A DNA stretch of 53,246 nucleotides from Rivularia sp. T60_A2020_040 (GCA_015272215.1 JACYMD010000012.1:1-53246); one strand, 5' to 3'; positions 1-7,854 are shown, counted from the first letter of the stretch. Numbers and translations: made by a program. The notes: generated from the sequence alone by a model not told the origin.

Positions 1-81
1 ACTGTCAACTGTCAACTGTCAACTGTCAACTGTCCACTGTCAACTGTCAACTGTCAACTGTCCACTGTCAACTGTCAACTA
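1..81. repeat. Heptamer tandem repeat (ACTGTCA)n
   Basis: Eleven head-to-tail copies of ACTGTCA, two of them reading ACTGTCC, plus a partial copy. The array runs off the left edge of the window, so its true length is unknown. It ends a few bases before the mutS2 stop codon. Such heptameric short tandem repeats are typical of intergenic DNA in filamentous cyanobacteria. The same unit recurs near 10382, 30713, 46929 and 50127. Confidence 0.95.
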
Positions 82-85
82 ACTT

Positions 86-2542
86 TTATTTAATGTAAGC
101 AATGGTAACACCCGTTCCACCATCATTTTGCGCTGCTGGTTCGTGATGACTAATTCTCGGATGCTGTTTCAAATAAGCGTGAACTCCTTGGCGGAGTTTT
201 CCGGTTCCGTGTCCGTGAATTATCCATATCGCTCTTGCAGCTTCTGAAATCGCTCTATCTAAAACTAATTCAGCTTCTGCTACTCGTCTACCCCGTAAAT
301 CTACTGTATTCTTAGAAGTTCTAATTAAAGGCTCTTTCTCTACAGGAGTCGCTTCGGGCAATGCTTTCGTTGCTATTTTAGCTTTAACTGGCGACTGCGC
401 CTTTTCTCCACTTAAAGATTCTACGTCTTCTAATTTGACCGTCATTTTCATGATGCCAAAACGGACGTTAAATTCTCCATCTTCATCGGGAACTGTTAAT
501 ACTTCTGCGGTTTGTCCGAGTCGCGGAATACGTATCCTTTCACCGACTTTAGGCATAAAGCCGACTTTCTGTTTTGGTGCAGCTTTGGGTATAAATTTAT
601 CTGCTAATTTATTGATATCTTCGGTCGCTTTTTGAGCATCTTGGGCAGTTGATTTACCTTGTTGCAAACGCTTAATTACCGTTGCTATTTCTCCTTTAGC
701 GGCTGCAATCGCTTGCTGTACTGCTATTTCCTGAGAAGCACGTAAAGATTTTTCCCTTTCTTCTAAGTCTCTGGCTTTTGTTGATACTTCTTGATAAAAG
801 CGTTCTGCTTGCTGCAATAAATCCTGGGCTTGTGCTGCTTTTTCTTCTTGACGACGACGTTGGGCTTCTAATCCCGCTATGACTTGATTCACTTCATCTG
901 TTGCACCTCCCATTTCATCTTTGGCTTTTTCTATTACTTCTGCTTTTAATCCCAAGCGAGAAGCAATCGCTAAAGCATTGGAACGTCCGGGAATTCCCCA
1001 GAGTAAACGGTAAGTTGGTGACAATGTTGCTTCATTAAATTCTACTGAAGCATTTTCAAAGCGTTCGTCTTGATACTTTAATGCTTTAAGTTCACCGAAG
1101 TGAGTCGTGGCAATGGTCAACAGTGAATTATCTGCAAGATAACGCAACAAAGCAATGGCTAAAGCACTACCTTCTACTGGATCTGTACCTGCACCAACTT
1201 CGTCAAGAAGTACTAAGGAGGAGGGAGGAAGAAGGGGATGGCGAGAGGGAGGGATGGGGAGAGGGAGGGAATTTGTTTTTTCTTCTTCTGCTTCTTCTAC
1301 TGTGGAAATTGCATTTAAAATCCGACTAATCCGCCGAATATGTCCGGAAAATGTCGATAAACTCTGCTCTAAGGATTGTTCGTCACCAATGTCTGCCAAT
1401 ATTTGGTCAAACCACGGTAATTCCACTGGCTCGCGGGCTGGTATAAATAAACCTACTTTTGCCATTAATGTTGCTAAACCCAGGGTTTTAAGAGTTACTG
1501 TTTTACCCCCGGTGTTTGGTCCAGTAATGGTAACTACTCTAATGTATGGATTTATAACTAAGTCTACGGGAATTACCGGATGTCCTTGTTCGTGTTGCTG
1601 CTGCCATACTAACAAGGGATGTCGTAATTCCCGTAAGGTGATATTTTCGTTTTCTTGGGGATTAATAAAACGAGGCGGATTTGCTTTTAACCAATAGCTA
1701 TAACGCGCTTTAGCAGTGGCTAAATCTAATGTAATTGCAACTGCGAGTAATTTTTCTAAATCTGGCTTTACTTCAGCTACTTGCTCGGTTAAATTACGGC
1801 GAATCGCTTCTTCTTCTACTTGTTCTCTTCGCAATAATTGCCGCAGTTGATTGCCCATCGGCACTACGGAATTAGGTTCCACATACAGGGTGGCTCCGCT
1901 GGTTGAAGTGTCGTGTACGATACCCGGTATTGCGTCTTTTTGCGGTGCTTTGACTGGAATTACATATCGATCGCCACGTTGAGTTATAATCGTTTCTTGC
2001 AGAGCATTCGCTTTTACCTGGATAATATTTTGCAGCTTTTGGGTAATTTGACTACGGGTTTGACGCAATGAATGACGAATATCGCGGAGTTTTTCGCTAG
2101 CACGATCTGTTACTTGTCCCCGTTCATCAATACAACGATGAATTTCTTGCTCTAATTCTGGATAAGTCCGTAAATCCCCAACTAATTCGTTTAATATTTC
2201 TAAATCCGGATGCTTATCAATCAGACGACGTAGATTTCTGATTCCTGCTAGAGTTGTCGCAATCGCCAATAATTCTTCCCCAGCCAAAACACCTTTTAAT
2301 TCAGCCCTTTCTAAAGAATCGCCAAAATCTTGAACTCCTTCAAAGGATATTCCATTATCTAAACGATTTTCTAATTCGTATACTTCTTTCGTTTGCGCTA
2401 ATAAATACTCGCTTTGAACCACAGAGGAAGGAAGAGCAATATTACGTGCGGCTATCGCCCCCAGCTTTGTTGCTGCAAAAGTAGACAAATGCTGGCACAG
2501 GCGAGACCATTCCAATAATTCTAGTGTTTCGGATTGGATCAA
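86..2542 (-). CDS. mutS2: MutS2 family protein (MutS-like ATPase with Smr nuclease domain)
   Basis: 818 residues, normal for MutS2. There is a MutS core and clamp with long coiled segments, then an ABC-type ATPase with Walker A TGPNTGGKT, signature SLSTFSGH and Walker B SLVLLDEVGAGTDP. A second coiled coil (roughly residues 530-640) and a C-terminal Smr domain (VDLRGRRVAEAE, then IHGHGTGKLR) follow. MutS2 proteins bind branched DNA or collided ribosomes and do not take part in mismatch repair. Unusually, a proline- and serine-rich stretch of about 30 residues, preceded by an acidic run, separates the signature from Walker B. It is encoded by a purine/pyrimidine-biased tract (1216-1271) resembling intergenic repeats of this genome. 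The gene is monocistronic, and its stop codon abuts a heptamer repeat. Confidence 0.97.
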   Translation of the reverse strand: MIQSETLELLEWSRLCQHLSTFAATKLGAIAARNIALPSSVVQSEYLLAQTKEVYELENRLDNGISFEGVQDFGDSLERAELKGVLAGEELLAIATTLAGIRNLRRLIDKHPDLEILNELVGDLRTYPELEQEIHRCIDERGQVTDRASEKLRDIRHSLRQTRSQITQKLQNIIQVKANALQETIITQRGDRYVIPVKAPQKDAIPGIVHDTSTSGATLYVEPNSVVPMGNQLRQLLRREQVEEEAIRRNLTEQVAEVKPDLEKLLAVAITLDLATAKARYSYWLKANPPRFINPQENENITLRELRHPLLVWQQQHEQGHPVIPVDLVINPYIRVVTITGPNTGGKTVTLKTLGLATLMAKVGLFIPAREPVELPWFDQILADIGDEQSLEQSLSTFSGHIRRISRILNAISTVEEAEEEKTNSLPLPIPPSRHPLLPPSSLVLLDEVGAGTDPVEGSALAIALLRYLADNSLLTIATTHFGELKALKYQDERFENASVEFNEATLSPTYRLLWGIPGRSNALAIASRLGLKAEVIEKAKDEMGGATDEVNQVIAGLEAQRRRQEEKAAQAQDLLQQAERFYQEVSTKARDLEEREKSLRASQEIAVQQAIAAAKGEIATVIKRLQQGKSTAQDAQKATEDINKLADKFIPKAAPKQKVGFMPKVGERIRIPRLGQTAEVLTVPDEDGEFNVRFGIMKMTVKLEDVESLSGEKAQSPVKAKIATKALPEATPVEKEPLIRTSKNTVDLRGRRVAEAELVLDRAISEAARAIWIIHGHGTGKLRQGVHAYLKQHPRISHHEPAAQNDGGTGVTIAYIK
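1216..1271. repeat. Purine-rich tract inside mutS2
   Basis: On the plus strand this stretch is almost pure purine, with GGGAGGGATGGGGAGAGG-like units. The 17-mer at 1249-1265, GAGGGATGGGGAGAGGG, recurs exactly at 46882-46898 in intergenic DNA. Related tracts lie at 35992-36046, 40400-40425 and 50172-50232. Here it is read in frame as the Pro/Ser-rich insert in the MutS2 ATPase domain. Confidence 0.85.
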
Positions 2543-3213
2543 GGCTGCTTACTTAAATTCATAATTTTAAAGTTATCTTACACAATCTTAGCGATTCTCA
2601 GCGCAAGTGACACAATGTTATTATTTTTTTATGTCGGACTAGCTATTTATACTTAAATATATTAAGATCAAGTTTTCCATGTATTCAGTAATTTTTCTTG
2701 ATCATCAAAAATTGATCGTATCTTTTTTGTGACTTACTTGACAGTAGAATACACTATTAGCAAAAAAAATATAGTTGTTAGTTATTATATATATTCTGTT
2801 TAATTATTTGATTTTAAACTCTGAAATTAGCATAAAACTTAATACCATGGTAAATTATTTATTTGATAAAACTTACTGAGATAATTCGCAGTAGATCAAA
2901 AAAAGTGTATTAAGTGCTACTTAGAATTACAAGTAATATAAATCAATCAATTTCAATTCTATTGATTATTTAATAAGTTTAATATTATACATAGATAAAA
3001 GTTTAATTATATTACTTTGGCTTCTTTTATTAATATTATTTGATATTATTTCATATCAAGTCTAGCAAGCGGAGTAAGCAGTTCCGTCGTGCTTAACGCA
3101 TCTGATGTGATTTTTGTCTCTCAAACTCAAAACAATTAGTTTGAAAAAAACCGCTCAAAATACCCCCACAATTTGATACCCTAGCTTAAATACATGAGGA
3201 TAATTACAAGCAC
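2543..3213. other. AT-rich intergenic region upstream of guaB3
   Basis: 671 bases between the divergent mutS2 and guaB3 genes, strongly AT-rich, with no convincing ORF. A short inverted repeat TTGATAT-6-ATATCAA lies at 3040-3059. The stretch 3062-3117 has higher GC and can fold (CGGA-9-TCCG nested in AAGC...GCTT). It may be a leader or a small RNA, but nothing in it is recognisable. No tRNA was seen. Confidence 0.6.
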
Positions 3214-4377
3214 GTGGATATTCAAATTGGGCGGGGAAAAACAGCCCGCAGGGCTTACGGAATAGACGAAATTGCCTTGGTACCAGGTACAAGAACATTA
3301 GATCCTGCTTTGGCAGATACTACGTGGCGTATTGGTAATATTGAGCGAAAAATCCCGATTATTGCCAGTGCAATGGATGGTGTAATTGATGTTGAGATGG
3401 CTGTACGTTTATCGGAATTAGGAGCATTAGGAGTACTAAATTTAGAGGGAATCCAAACCCGGTATGACAATCCAGAACCAATTTTAGACCGGATTGCTCT
3501 TGTAAACAAAGATGAATTTGTACCCTTGATGCAAGAACTTTATGCCGAACCAATTAAAGCTGAATTGGTGAAACAACGAATTCAAGAAATTAAATCAAGG
3601 GGTGGAATTGCCGCAGTCAGCGCTACTCCAGTAGGAGCGATGAAATACGGTTCAGTAGTCGCAGAGGCAGGGGCTGATTTATTTTTTGTCCAGGCTACGG
3701 TGGTTTCTACTGCACACTTATCACCCGAATCGATTACTCCTCTAGATTTAGCTGAATTTTGCCGAGAAATGCCTATCCCAGTAGTTTTAGGTAACTGCGT
3801 CAGTTACGAAGTTACCCTTAACTTAATGAAAGCTGGTGCAGCTGCGGTATTAGTTGGAATCGGCCCGGGTGCAGCATGTACTTCCCGTGGAGTATTGGGT
3901 GTAGGTGTTCCCCAAGCAAGTGCGATCGCCGATTGTGCAGCAGCACGAGATGATTATTACAAAGAAACTGGAAATTATGTCCCAGTAATTGCCGATGGCG
4001 GTTTAATCACTGGTGGCGATATTTGTAAATGTATTGCTTGCGGTGCTGACGGTGTAATGATTGGTTCTCCCTTTGCTAGATGCGCCGAAGCTCCAGGACG
4101 TGGTTATCATTGGGGTATGGCAACTCCATCTCCGGTATTGCCTAGAGGTACTCGCATTAATGTCGGTACTACTGGTACTTTAGAGCAAATATTAACAGGA
4201 CCAGCACAACTTGATGATGGTACTCACAATCTTTTAGGCGCTCTAAAAACAAGTATGGGTACTCTGGGAGCAAAAAATCTCAAAGAAATGCAACAGGTTG
4301 AAGTTGTGATTGCTCCATCACTATTAACCGAAGGTAAAGTCTACCAAAAAGCTCAACATTTAGGCATGGGCAAGTAA
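3214..4377 (+). CDS. guaB3: GuaB3-family IMP dehydrogenase
   Basis: 387 residues starting with GTG. It is a single TIM-barrel IMPDH/GMP-reductase domain without the CBS (Bateman) insert of classical GuaB, which matches the shorter GuaB3 class of cyanobacteria and actinobacteria. Visible landmarks are SAMDGVIDVEMA, the loop GIGPGAACTSRGVLGVG with the catalytic-loop cysteine, and IADGGLITGGDICK plus GADGVMIGSPFA at the phosphate site. The expected reaction is NAD-dependent oxidation of IMP to XMP in guanine nucleotide synthesis. A cyanobacterial GuaB3 has been reported to have this activity. Yfr1 and trxA lie downstream on the same strand, a neighbourhood known from other cyanobacteria. Confidence 0.92.
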   Translation: MDIQIGRGKTARRAYGIDEIALVPGTRTLDPALADTTWRIGNIERKIPIIASAMDGVIDVEMAVRLSELGALGVLNLEGIQTRYDNPEPILDRIALVNKDEFVPLMQELYAEPIKAELVKQRIQEIKSRGGIAAVSATPVGAMKYGSVVAEAGADLFFVQATVVSTAHLSPESITPLDLAEFCREMPIPVVLGNCVSYEVTLNLMKAGAAAVLVGIGPGAACTSRGVLGVGVPQASAIADCAAARDDYYKETGNYVPVIADGGLITGGDICKCIACGADGVMIGSPFARCAEAPGRGYHWGMATPSPVLPRGTRINVGTTGTLEQILTGPAQLDDGTHNLLGALKTSMGTLGAKNLKEMQQVEVVIAPSLLTEGKVYQKAQHLGMGK

Positions 4378-4569
4378 GCAGAATTATGCCTAACTGTATA
4401 AGCTATGAGAAATATCTAGTAGTTAATCATTGATAGGTGTATGCTCAATTATTAAAAAAAACCAACGATGATTAACTATTTCAACACCAGACAGCTAACA
4501 GTCCAACCAAATCTTAAATAAATTTTTCCCTACTTTTAAACTATGGCTGGAAAAATTGCATATGTCGCC

Positions 4570-4575
4570 TACAAT
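4570..4575 (+). promoter_or_regulatory. Probable -10 box of Yfr1
   Basis: TACAAT lies about 8 bases before the first stem of the Yfr1 RNA. No clear -35 hexamer sits at the usual distance. The position fits a start near 4581-4583. Confidence 0.55.
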
Positions 4576-4582
4576 AGAGATA

Positions 4583-4655
4583 GCGGAGACGCATGTTTCC
4601 GTTCACTCCTCACACCACACTCCGCCCGGACTATTGTTCGGGCGGTTCCTTATGT
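4583..4655 (+). ncRNA. yfr1: Yfr1 small regulatory RNA
   Basis: The layout is that of Yfr1. The first stem-loop is CGGAGAC-GCAT-GTTTCCG (4584-4601). It is followed by the unpaired ultraconserved stretch ACTCCTCACACC (4605-4616). The terminator hairpin is CCGCCCG-10-CGGGCGG (4622-4645), followed by a T-rich tail. Yfr1 is a cyanobacterial trans-acting RNA; its single-stranded motif pairs with ribosome binding regions of target mRNAs such as outer-membrane porins. Its place just upstream of trxA and after a guaB-type gene is the arrangement reported in other cyanobacteria. The ends are estimated from the stems. Confidence 0.9.
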
Positions 4656-4772
4656 TTTGCGATAGGTTCACGCTCAAACTGTAAATCTATATTCCAAATA
4701 CCAAGGCAGTGGTTTTTGCTGTGGTAGAATTTTCACAAAAATCAAAAACATCCGATTAAAAGGTTTTAAGGT

Positions 4773-5096
4773 ATGTCATCAGCTACACAAGTTACAGACT
4801 CCACCTTTAAGCAGGAAGTACTCGATAGCGATGTTCCCGTGTTAGTTGACTTTTGGGCACCCTGGTGTGGTCCCTGTCGCATGGTAGCGCCCGTTGTAGA
4901 TGAAATTTCCTCTCAGTATGAAGGTCAAATTAAGGTAGTTAAAGTTAATACCGATGAGAATCCCAATGTTGCTTCTCAGTACGGCATCCGCAGTATTCCC
5001 ACATTAATGATTTTTAAAGGTGGGCAAAAGGTTGATATGGTTGTTGGTGCGGTTCCAAAAACTACATTAGCTAATACTTTGGAGAAGTATCTTTAA
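4773..5096 (+). CDS. trxA: Thioredoxin (m-type)
   Basis: 107 residues with the full thioredoxin fold. The active site WCGPC (Cys32, Cys35) follows VDFWAPW, and the cis-proline motif RSIPTLMIF and the GG of FKGGQKVD are present. It is a soluble disulfide reductase that passes electrons from thioredoxin reductase to Calvin-cycle and antioxidant targets. A possible -10 box TAGAAT lies at 4725-4730. The leader after Yfr1 is short, and AAGG precedes the ATG. Two hairpins downstream (5115-5165, 5186-5212) can end the transcript, so trxA is probably monocistronic. Confidence 0.97.
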   Translation: MSSATQVTDSTFKQEVLDSDVPVLVDFWAPWCGPCRMVAPVVDEISSQYEGQIKVVKVNTDENPNVASQYGIRSIPTLMIFKGGQKVDMVVGAVPKTTLANTLEKYL

Positions 5097-5114
5097 ATTT
5101 TAGCTGTCTTCCAT

Positions 5115-5165
5115 CCGTCTATCCTCAGCTTTCTAAGGCAGTAATAGACGGTTGGATTTTTTGAT
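5115..5165 (+). terminator. Rho-independent-like terminator of trxA
   Basis: CCGTCTAT (5115-5122) pairs with ATAGACGG (5144-5151). The stem is followed by TTGGATTTTTTG and lies 19 bases after the trxA stop codon. Confidence 0.7.
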
Positions 5166-5185
5166 TATTGTTTATTAACAAAAAT

Positions 5186-5212
5186 AAAGGGCTGCAAATG
5201 CAGCCCTTTTTA
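5186..5212. terminator. Strong bidirectional hairpin terminator
   Basis: Perfect 11-bp stem: AAAGGGCTGCA, a two-base AA loop, then TGCAGCCCTTT, flanked by A-rich DNA on the left and a T run on the right. It can stop transcripts from either side, either as a second terminator for trxA or for minus-strand transcripts from the ferredoxin gene. Confidence 0.8.
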
Positions 5213-5270
5213 ATCAAATTCAATCAAATTCAAAAACGGGAGCATCCCAGTGAAGGCAAAAATAAAATTT

Positions 5271-5331
5271 GTAGTGGGAGCATCTTGCTCGCTCCCTAAT
5301 GTCGATGAAGCGGGCTTCTAGCCCGCACTAC
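5271..5331. repeat. GTAGTG...CACTAC interspersed palindrome
   Basis: A composite element with GTAGTGGGAGC at the left and GCCCGCACTAC at the right, containing GCGGGCTTCTAGCCCGC (a perfect inverted repeat) and GGGAGCATCTTGCTCGCTCCC. It is related to the longer perfect palindrome at 36104-36159 and to the partial one at 44876-44907. It holds no gene. Confidence 0.75.
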
Positions 5332-5388
5332 AAAAAATGAATTTACATATTTGGGATGATTCCTTCAAAAACCACCTTTAAGAATTTA

Positions 5389-5453
5389 AGAAGTCGGATT
5401 TTTTAACTGAAATATTCCCATAACAAGATAAACATCATCAAAACCCGACTTCT
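5389..5453. repeat. 65-bp inverted-repeat element, copy 1
   Basis: Ends are AGAAGTCGGATTTTTT and AAAACCCGACTTCT, inverted relative to each other, with an AT-rich centre. The same architecture recurs at 7790-7854, 16328-16394 and 32208-32271. It lies between the convergent trxA and ferredoxin genes and may act as a bidirectional terminator. Confidence 0.8.
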
Positions 5454-5485
5454 GAACTCACCAAAAATATCAGCTTTTAAAGCTT

Positions 5486-5944
5486 CTAAAATCGAGACTT
5501 TTTGTTATTTAATTTTTGCTTTTTTCGACGACTTTGAGCAGCAATAACTGCACTTTCTAGCGGATAACCGACTACGGGAATCACCTGATATTTACGTTCT
5601 TCTTCAAGATTTTTCACTTCAGTATAATCAAGCCAGTGAATGCAATCCACAGGACAAGTATCAATCGCTTCTTGAATTACTTCCTCTGAATCACCATCTT
5701 GACGCATCACCCGCGATCGCCCATAATCAGGTTCTATATAAAAAGTATTACGAGCAACATGGGCGCAGTGTTTACAGCCAATGCAAGTAATTTCATCGAC
5801 ATATACGCCCCGTTGACGCAAAACACCGCCCAATTCCGGCTCCAAGCCAGAACGTTGGGGGCTATCTCGCAAAAAACCCCCTAATTCCGGTTCGCAACCA
5901 GAACGATTTTCTTGCTCGTTTTCTGGTGGCAAAAAATCAGACAT
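5486..5944 (-). CDS. 4Fe-4S ferredoxin of the Ycf35 cassette
   Basis: 152 residues from ATG 5944. This start overlaps the Ycf35 stop as TAATG, so translation is probably coupled; an upstream start at 5956 is possible. The motif CIGCKHCAHVARN, with CPVDC about 40 residues later, gives the four cysteines of a single [4Fe-4S] cluster. The N-terminal 40 residues are acidic and contain a tandem near-duplication, SGCEPELGGFLR and SGLEPELGGVLR. The C-terminus is Lys/Arg-rich. Similar ferredoxins with Ycf35 and DUF2997 neighbours are common in cyanobacteria. The redox partner is not known to me. Confidence 0.88.
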   Translation of the reverse strand: MSDFLPPENEQENRSGCEPELGGFLRDSPQRSGLEPELGGVLRQRGVYVDEITCIGCKHCAHVARNTFYIEPDYGRSRVMRQDGDSEEVIQEAIDTCPVDCIHWLDYTEVKNLEEERKYQVIPVVGYPLESAVIAAQSRRKKQKLNNKKSRF

Positions 5945-6330
5945 TACGCACTCCAACGCTGCACTAACAAGCGAATTGAACCATCTTGATTTTGTTTTTG
6001 TTCGCTAACTTGAAACCCAGCTTTTGCAGTCTCTTTAACTACCGTGCGGTAAGCGTAACGCTGTGTTACTTGACGTAAAAATCCTTCAACAGAAAGATTT
6101 TGCGCCCAATATTGGAAATCGGCGACTAACTCATATTCTTTACCGTTCCATTTAAAACCAATATCGTAGCCATTGTCTTGCTCGATCGCAATTTCGGCAG
6201 TGTGGGTAATACCTTGATAGCCGCGTAAAGAATGGGAACCATCCTTCCAAGCTACACCTAAGTCGGTGAGGGCATCTTTCAAAGATTCAATATTACGAAT
6301 TTGAGTTTTAATCTGGCTAAAGTGTGACAT
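5944..6330 (-). CDS. ycf35: Ycf35 / DUF1257 protein
   Basis: 128 residues from the ATG that gives MSHFSQIKTQI. The open frame extends upstream to 6483, but that part is unlike the family and overlaps the DUF2997 gene. The family is conserved in cyanobacteria and in some red-algal plastids and has no settled function. The protein is small, soluble and basic, with WKDGSHSLRGYQG and DIGFKWNGKEYELVADFQYW as recognisable family blocks. It sits between DUF2997 (upstream, 55-base gap) and the ferredoxin (overlapping). This suggests the three act together, perhaps in a ferredoxin-linked reaction, which is inference from the operon only. Confidence 0.9.
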   Translation of the reverse strand: MSHFSQIKTQIRNIESLKDALTDLGVAWKDGSHSLRGYQGITHTAEIAIEQDNGYDIGFKWNGKEYELVADFQYWAQNLSVEGFLRQVTQRYAYRTVVKETAKAGFQVSEQKQNQDGSIRLLVQRWSA

Positions 6331-6385
6331 AATAAATATCTCTTTCTTTGGCAGTGATAGTAAATGAATTAAGTTGAGTTGAAAG

Positions 6386-6598
6386 TTACCAATCGCTAAA
6401 CGTTGCTTGAGTATTCGCAACATTATTCTGAGAAAGCACGTTGGCAGCAAAATATTCTGAGGTTGGCTCGTGGGTAAGTACAATCCCTAGTTGCGCTTCA
6501 ATAGCTGCCGTAACTTCAGCGCAAGAATTACCTACTATTCCAGTGACTTTTTCTTGTACTCGACCGTCTGGATAAATTATAAATTCTAATGTCTCCAT
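6386..6598 (-). CDS. DUF2997 protein
   Basis: 70 residues from METLEFIIYPDGRVQEKVTG; an upstream start at 6610 would add four residues. The compact beta-rich N-terminus (IIYPDGRVQEKVTGIVG) and the following helix (CAEVTAAIEAQLG) are typical of DUF2997, a short cyanobacterial family normally next to Ycf35 genes. It is the first gene of the minus-strand cassette DUF2997 - Ycf35 - ferredoxin, so the promoter should lie between 6600 and about 6700. The function is unknown. Confidence 0.85.
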   Translation of the reverse strand: METLEFIIYPDGRVQEKVTGIVGNSCAEVTAAIEAQLGIVLTHEPTSEYFAANVLSQNNVANTQATFSDW

Positions 6599-7167
6599 GC
6601 TTTTGACCAACCATGTTAATTGGGGTTTTAGTCTGCTGTCCTTCTACCAAAAATAAAGCTTTTGGTCTAAGCAACAACATTTCTTCTCTATCTATAGAAT
6701 CACTCGTTAAATAACTAATGTTCCATCTTCAGAAATATATGTCTCATATTTTTTACAAAAATTATTACTTTTATAAGTGTTTGCTTCAATTATATGTAAG
6801 TTTCTCTTAAGCAAGAACATTAGTCAAGCTGAAAATATCACACTGTACCATAATTATCTCCCAAGGCATAGAGCAAAGGTATAACCTAAAGTGGGAGGTT
6901 AAAATTAAGCTTAAATAGATATAAAACTCATAATTATCACTATTTTTTGTCTGAGAAAGTCATAAAAAGTCGAATTTGGATTATTTGTCTTCGATGTTTA
7001 AAATATGTCTTTAGGGTGAAGGATCGAACACGGATAAGGGATTACACGGATTTCACCGATTTTATGACCCATTCCCGAACACGGATTTCAAGGGATTTTA
7101 CGGATTTCACGGATTTTATTACCCATTACCCATTACCAATTACCAATTACCAATTACCCATTACCCA
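6599..7167. other. Intergenic region with direct repeats
   Basis: 569 bases. The right part (7024-7117) carries degenerate copies of ACACGGATTTCA / CACGGATTTTA. A related repeat sits at 34648-34683. This is followed by the heptamer array at 7118-7187. An ORF reading through here on the plus strand is only translated repeat. The left part should hold the promoter of the DUF2997 operon. Confidence 0.7.
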
Positions 7168-7187
7168 TTACCAATTACCTATTCCCT
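7118..7187. repeat. Heptamer tandem repeat (TTACCCA / TTACCAA)n
   Basis: About ten tandem heptamers of TTACCCA or TTACCAA. The array overlaps the stop codon region of the minus-strand gene at 7168, so the last few codons of that gene (GIGNW) are repeat-derived. The same unit recurs at 30597-30650, 34616-34645, 48400-48440 and 48503-48562. Confidence 0.9.
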
Positions 7188-7722
7188 CCTCTTGTTTCCT
7201 TTCTTCATCCAAAACAAATTCTTCCGTTTGAACTATAAAAGGAAGATCGGATGCAACTAAACCACGCTTAATTCGCTCTGGTGTTTCTGAAAAAACTACG
7301 AACAAAGGATATATGGCATTAGTTCCTTCAGTTAAAATATGACTGTGACGCAAAGGCATCAACCATTCGTAATCTTTATCCAACCATACTTGAGTTTGTC
7401 GCCATCTTGTTAAAAGATCAGAAAAATCCTCGTCGGGATGATGAATAAAAACAATAATTTCCACCCCTGTTTTTATTTTCCATTCTGGATCGCACATTAA
7501 AATTGCTAAATCACAAGGTAGACAAGTTGTTTGTGGTAAATTTGTTTCAGTTTTACGAATGCGGATAATTGGTAGAGGAATAGTAATTAAACTTTCGTCC
7601 GGACGACGTAAACTAGGAATCATTTCTAAATAAGGACGGTGCTGTTTTAAAAGAGTGACAGCAGCAGAGCGATCGCTATATTCAGTTAAGCTAATTTCGT
7701 AATCAGATTTTGTTACAGACAT
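7168..7722 (-). CDS. Conserved-looking hypothetical protein
   Basis: 184 residues, soluble and acidic, with no signal or membrane segment. I do not recognise the family. The sequence looks like a real protein: mixed alpha/beta, with blocks such as CDLAILMCDPEWKIKTGVEIIVFIHHPDEDF and LMPLRHSHILTEGTNAIYPLFVVF. Two cysteines in TTCLPCDLA could bind metal, but no partner cysteine pair is obvious. The C-terminal GIGNW is encoded by a heptamer repeat, so the true ancestral end may have been a little different. It is followed by pilC on the same strand after 188 bases with an inverted-repeat element in between, so co-transcription is unlikely. Confidence 0.75.
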   Translation of the reverse strand: MSVTKSDYEISLTEYSDRSAAVTLLKQHRPYLEMIPSLRRPDESLITIPLPIIRIRKTETNLPQTTCLPCDLAILMCDPEWKIKTGVEIIVFIHHPDEDFSDLLTRWRQTQVWLDKDYEWLMPLRHSHILTEGTNAIYPLFVVFSETPERIKRGLVASDLPFIVQTEEFVLDEERKQEEGIGNW

Positions 7723-7789
7723 AATTAATTTTGGATTTTAAATTTTAGATTTTGGATTAATAAGGTAATGTCAGTTTGACCATAATCAC

Positions 7790-7854
7790 AGAAGTCGAGT
7801 TTTTAGGATATAAATATCCGAAACATCACAAAATTATCATAAAAACCCGACTTA
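7790..7854. repeat. 65-bp inverted-repeat element, copy 2
   Basis: AGAAGTCGAGTTTTT at the left and AAAAACCCGACTT at the right, 65 bases end to end. It contains the small inner inverted repeat GGATATaaATATCC. It lies between the unknown gene at 7168-7722 and the end of pilC. Confidence 0.8.

Noticed and set aside
1155-1697. Plus-strand ORF of 180 codons opposite mutS2
   Set aside because: It is a shadow of mutS2, created by the purine-rich tract and codon bias; the minus-strand frame carries all the MutS2 motifs.
6947-7231. Plus-strand ORF of 94 codons
   Set aside because: It is translated CACGGATTT and heptamer repeat (DFTDFTDF, then PITNYQLPITH), with no family character, and it overlaps the end of a better minus-strand gene.
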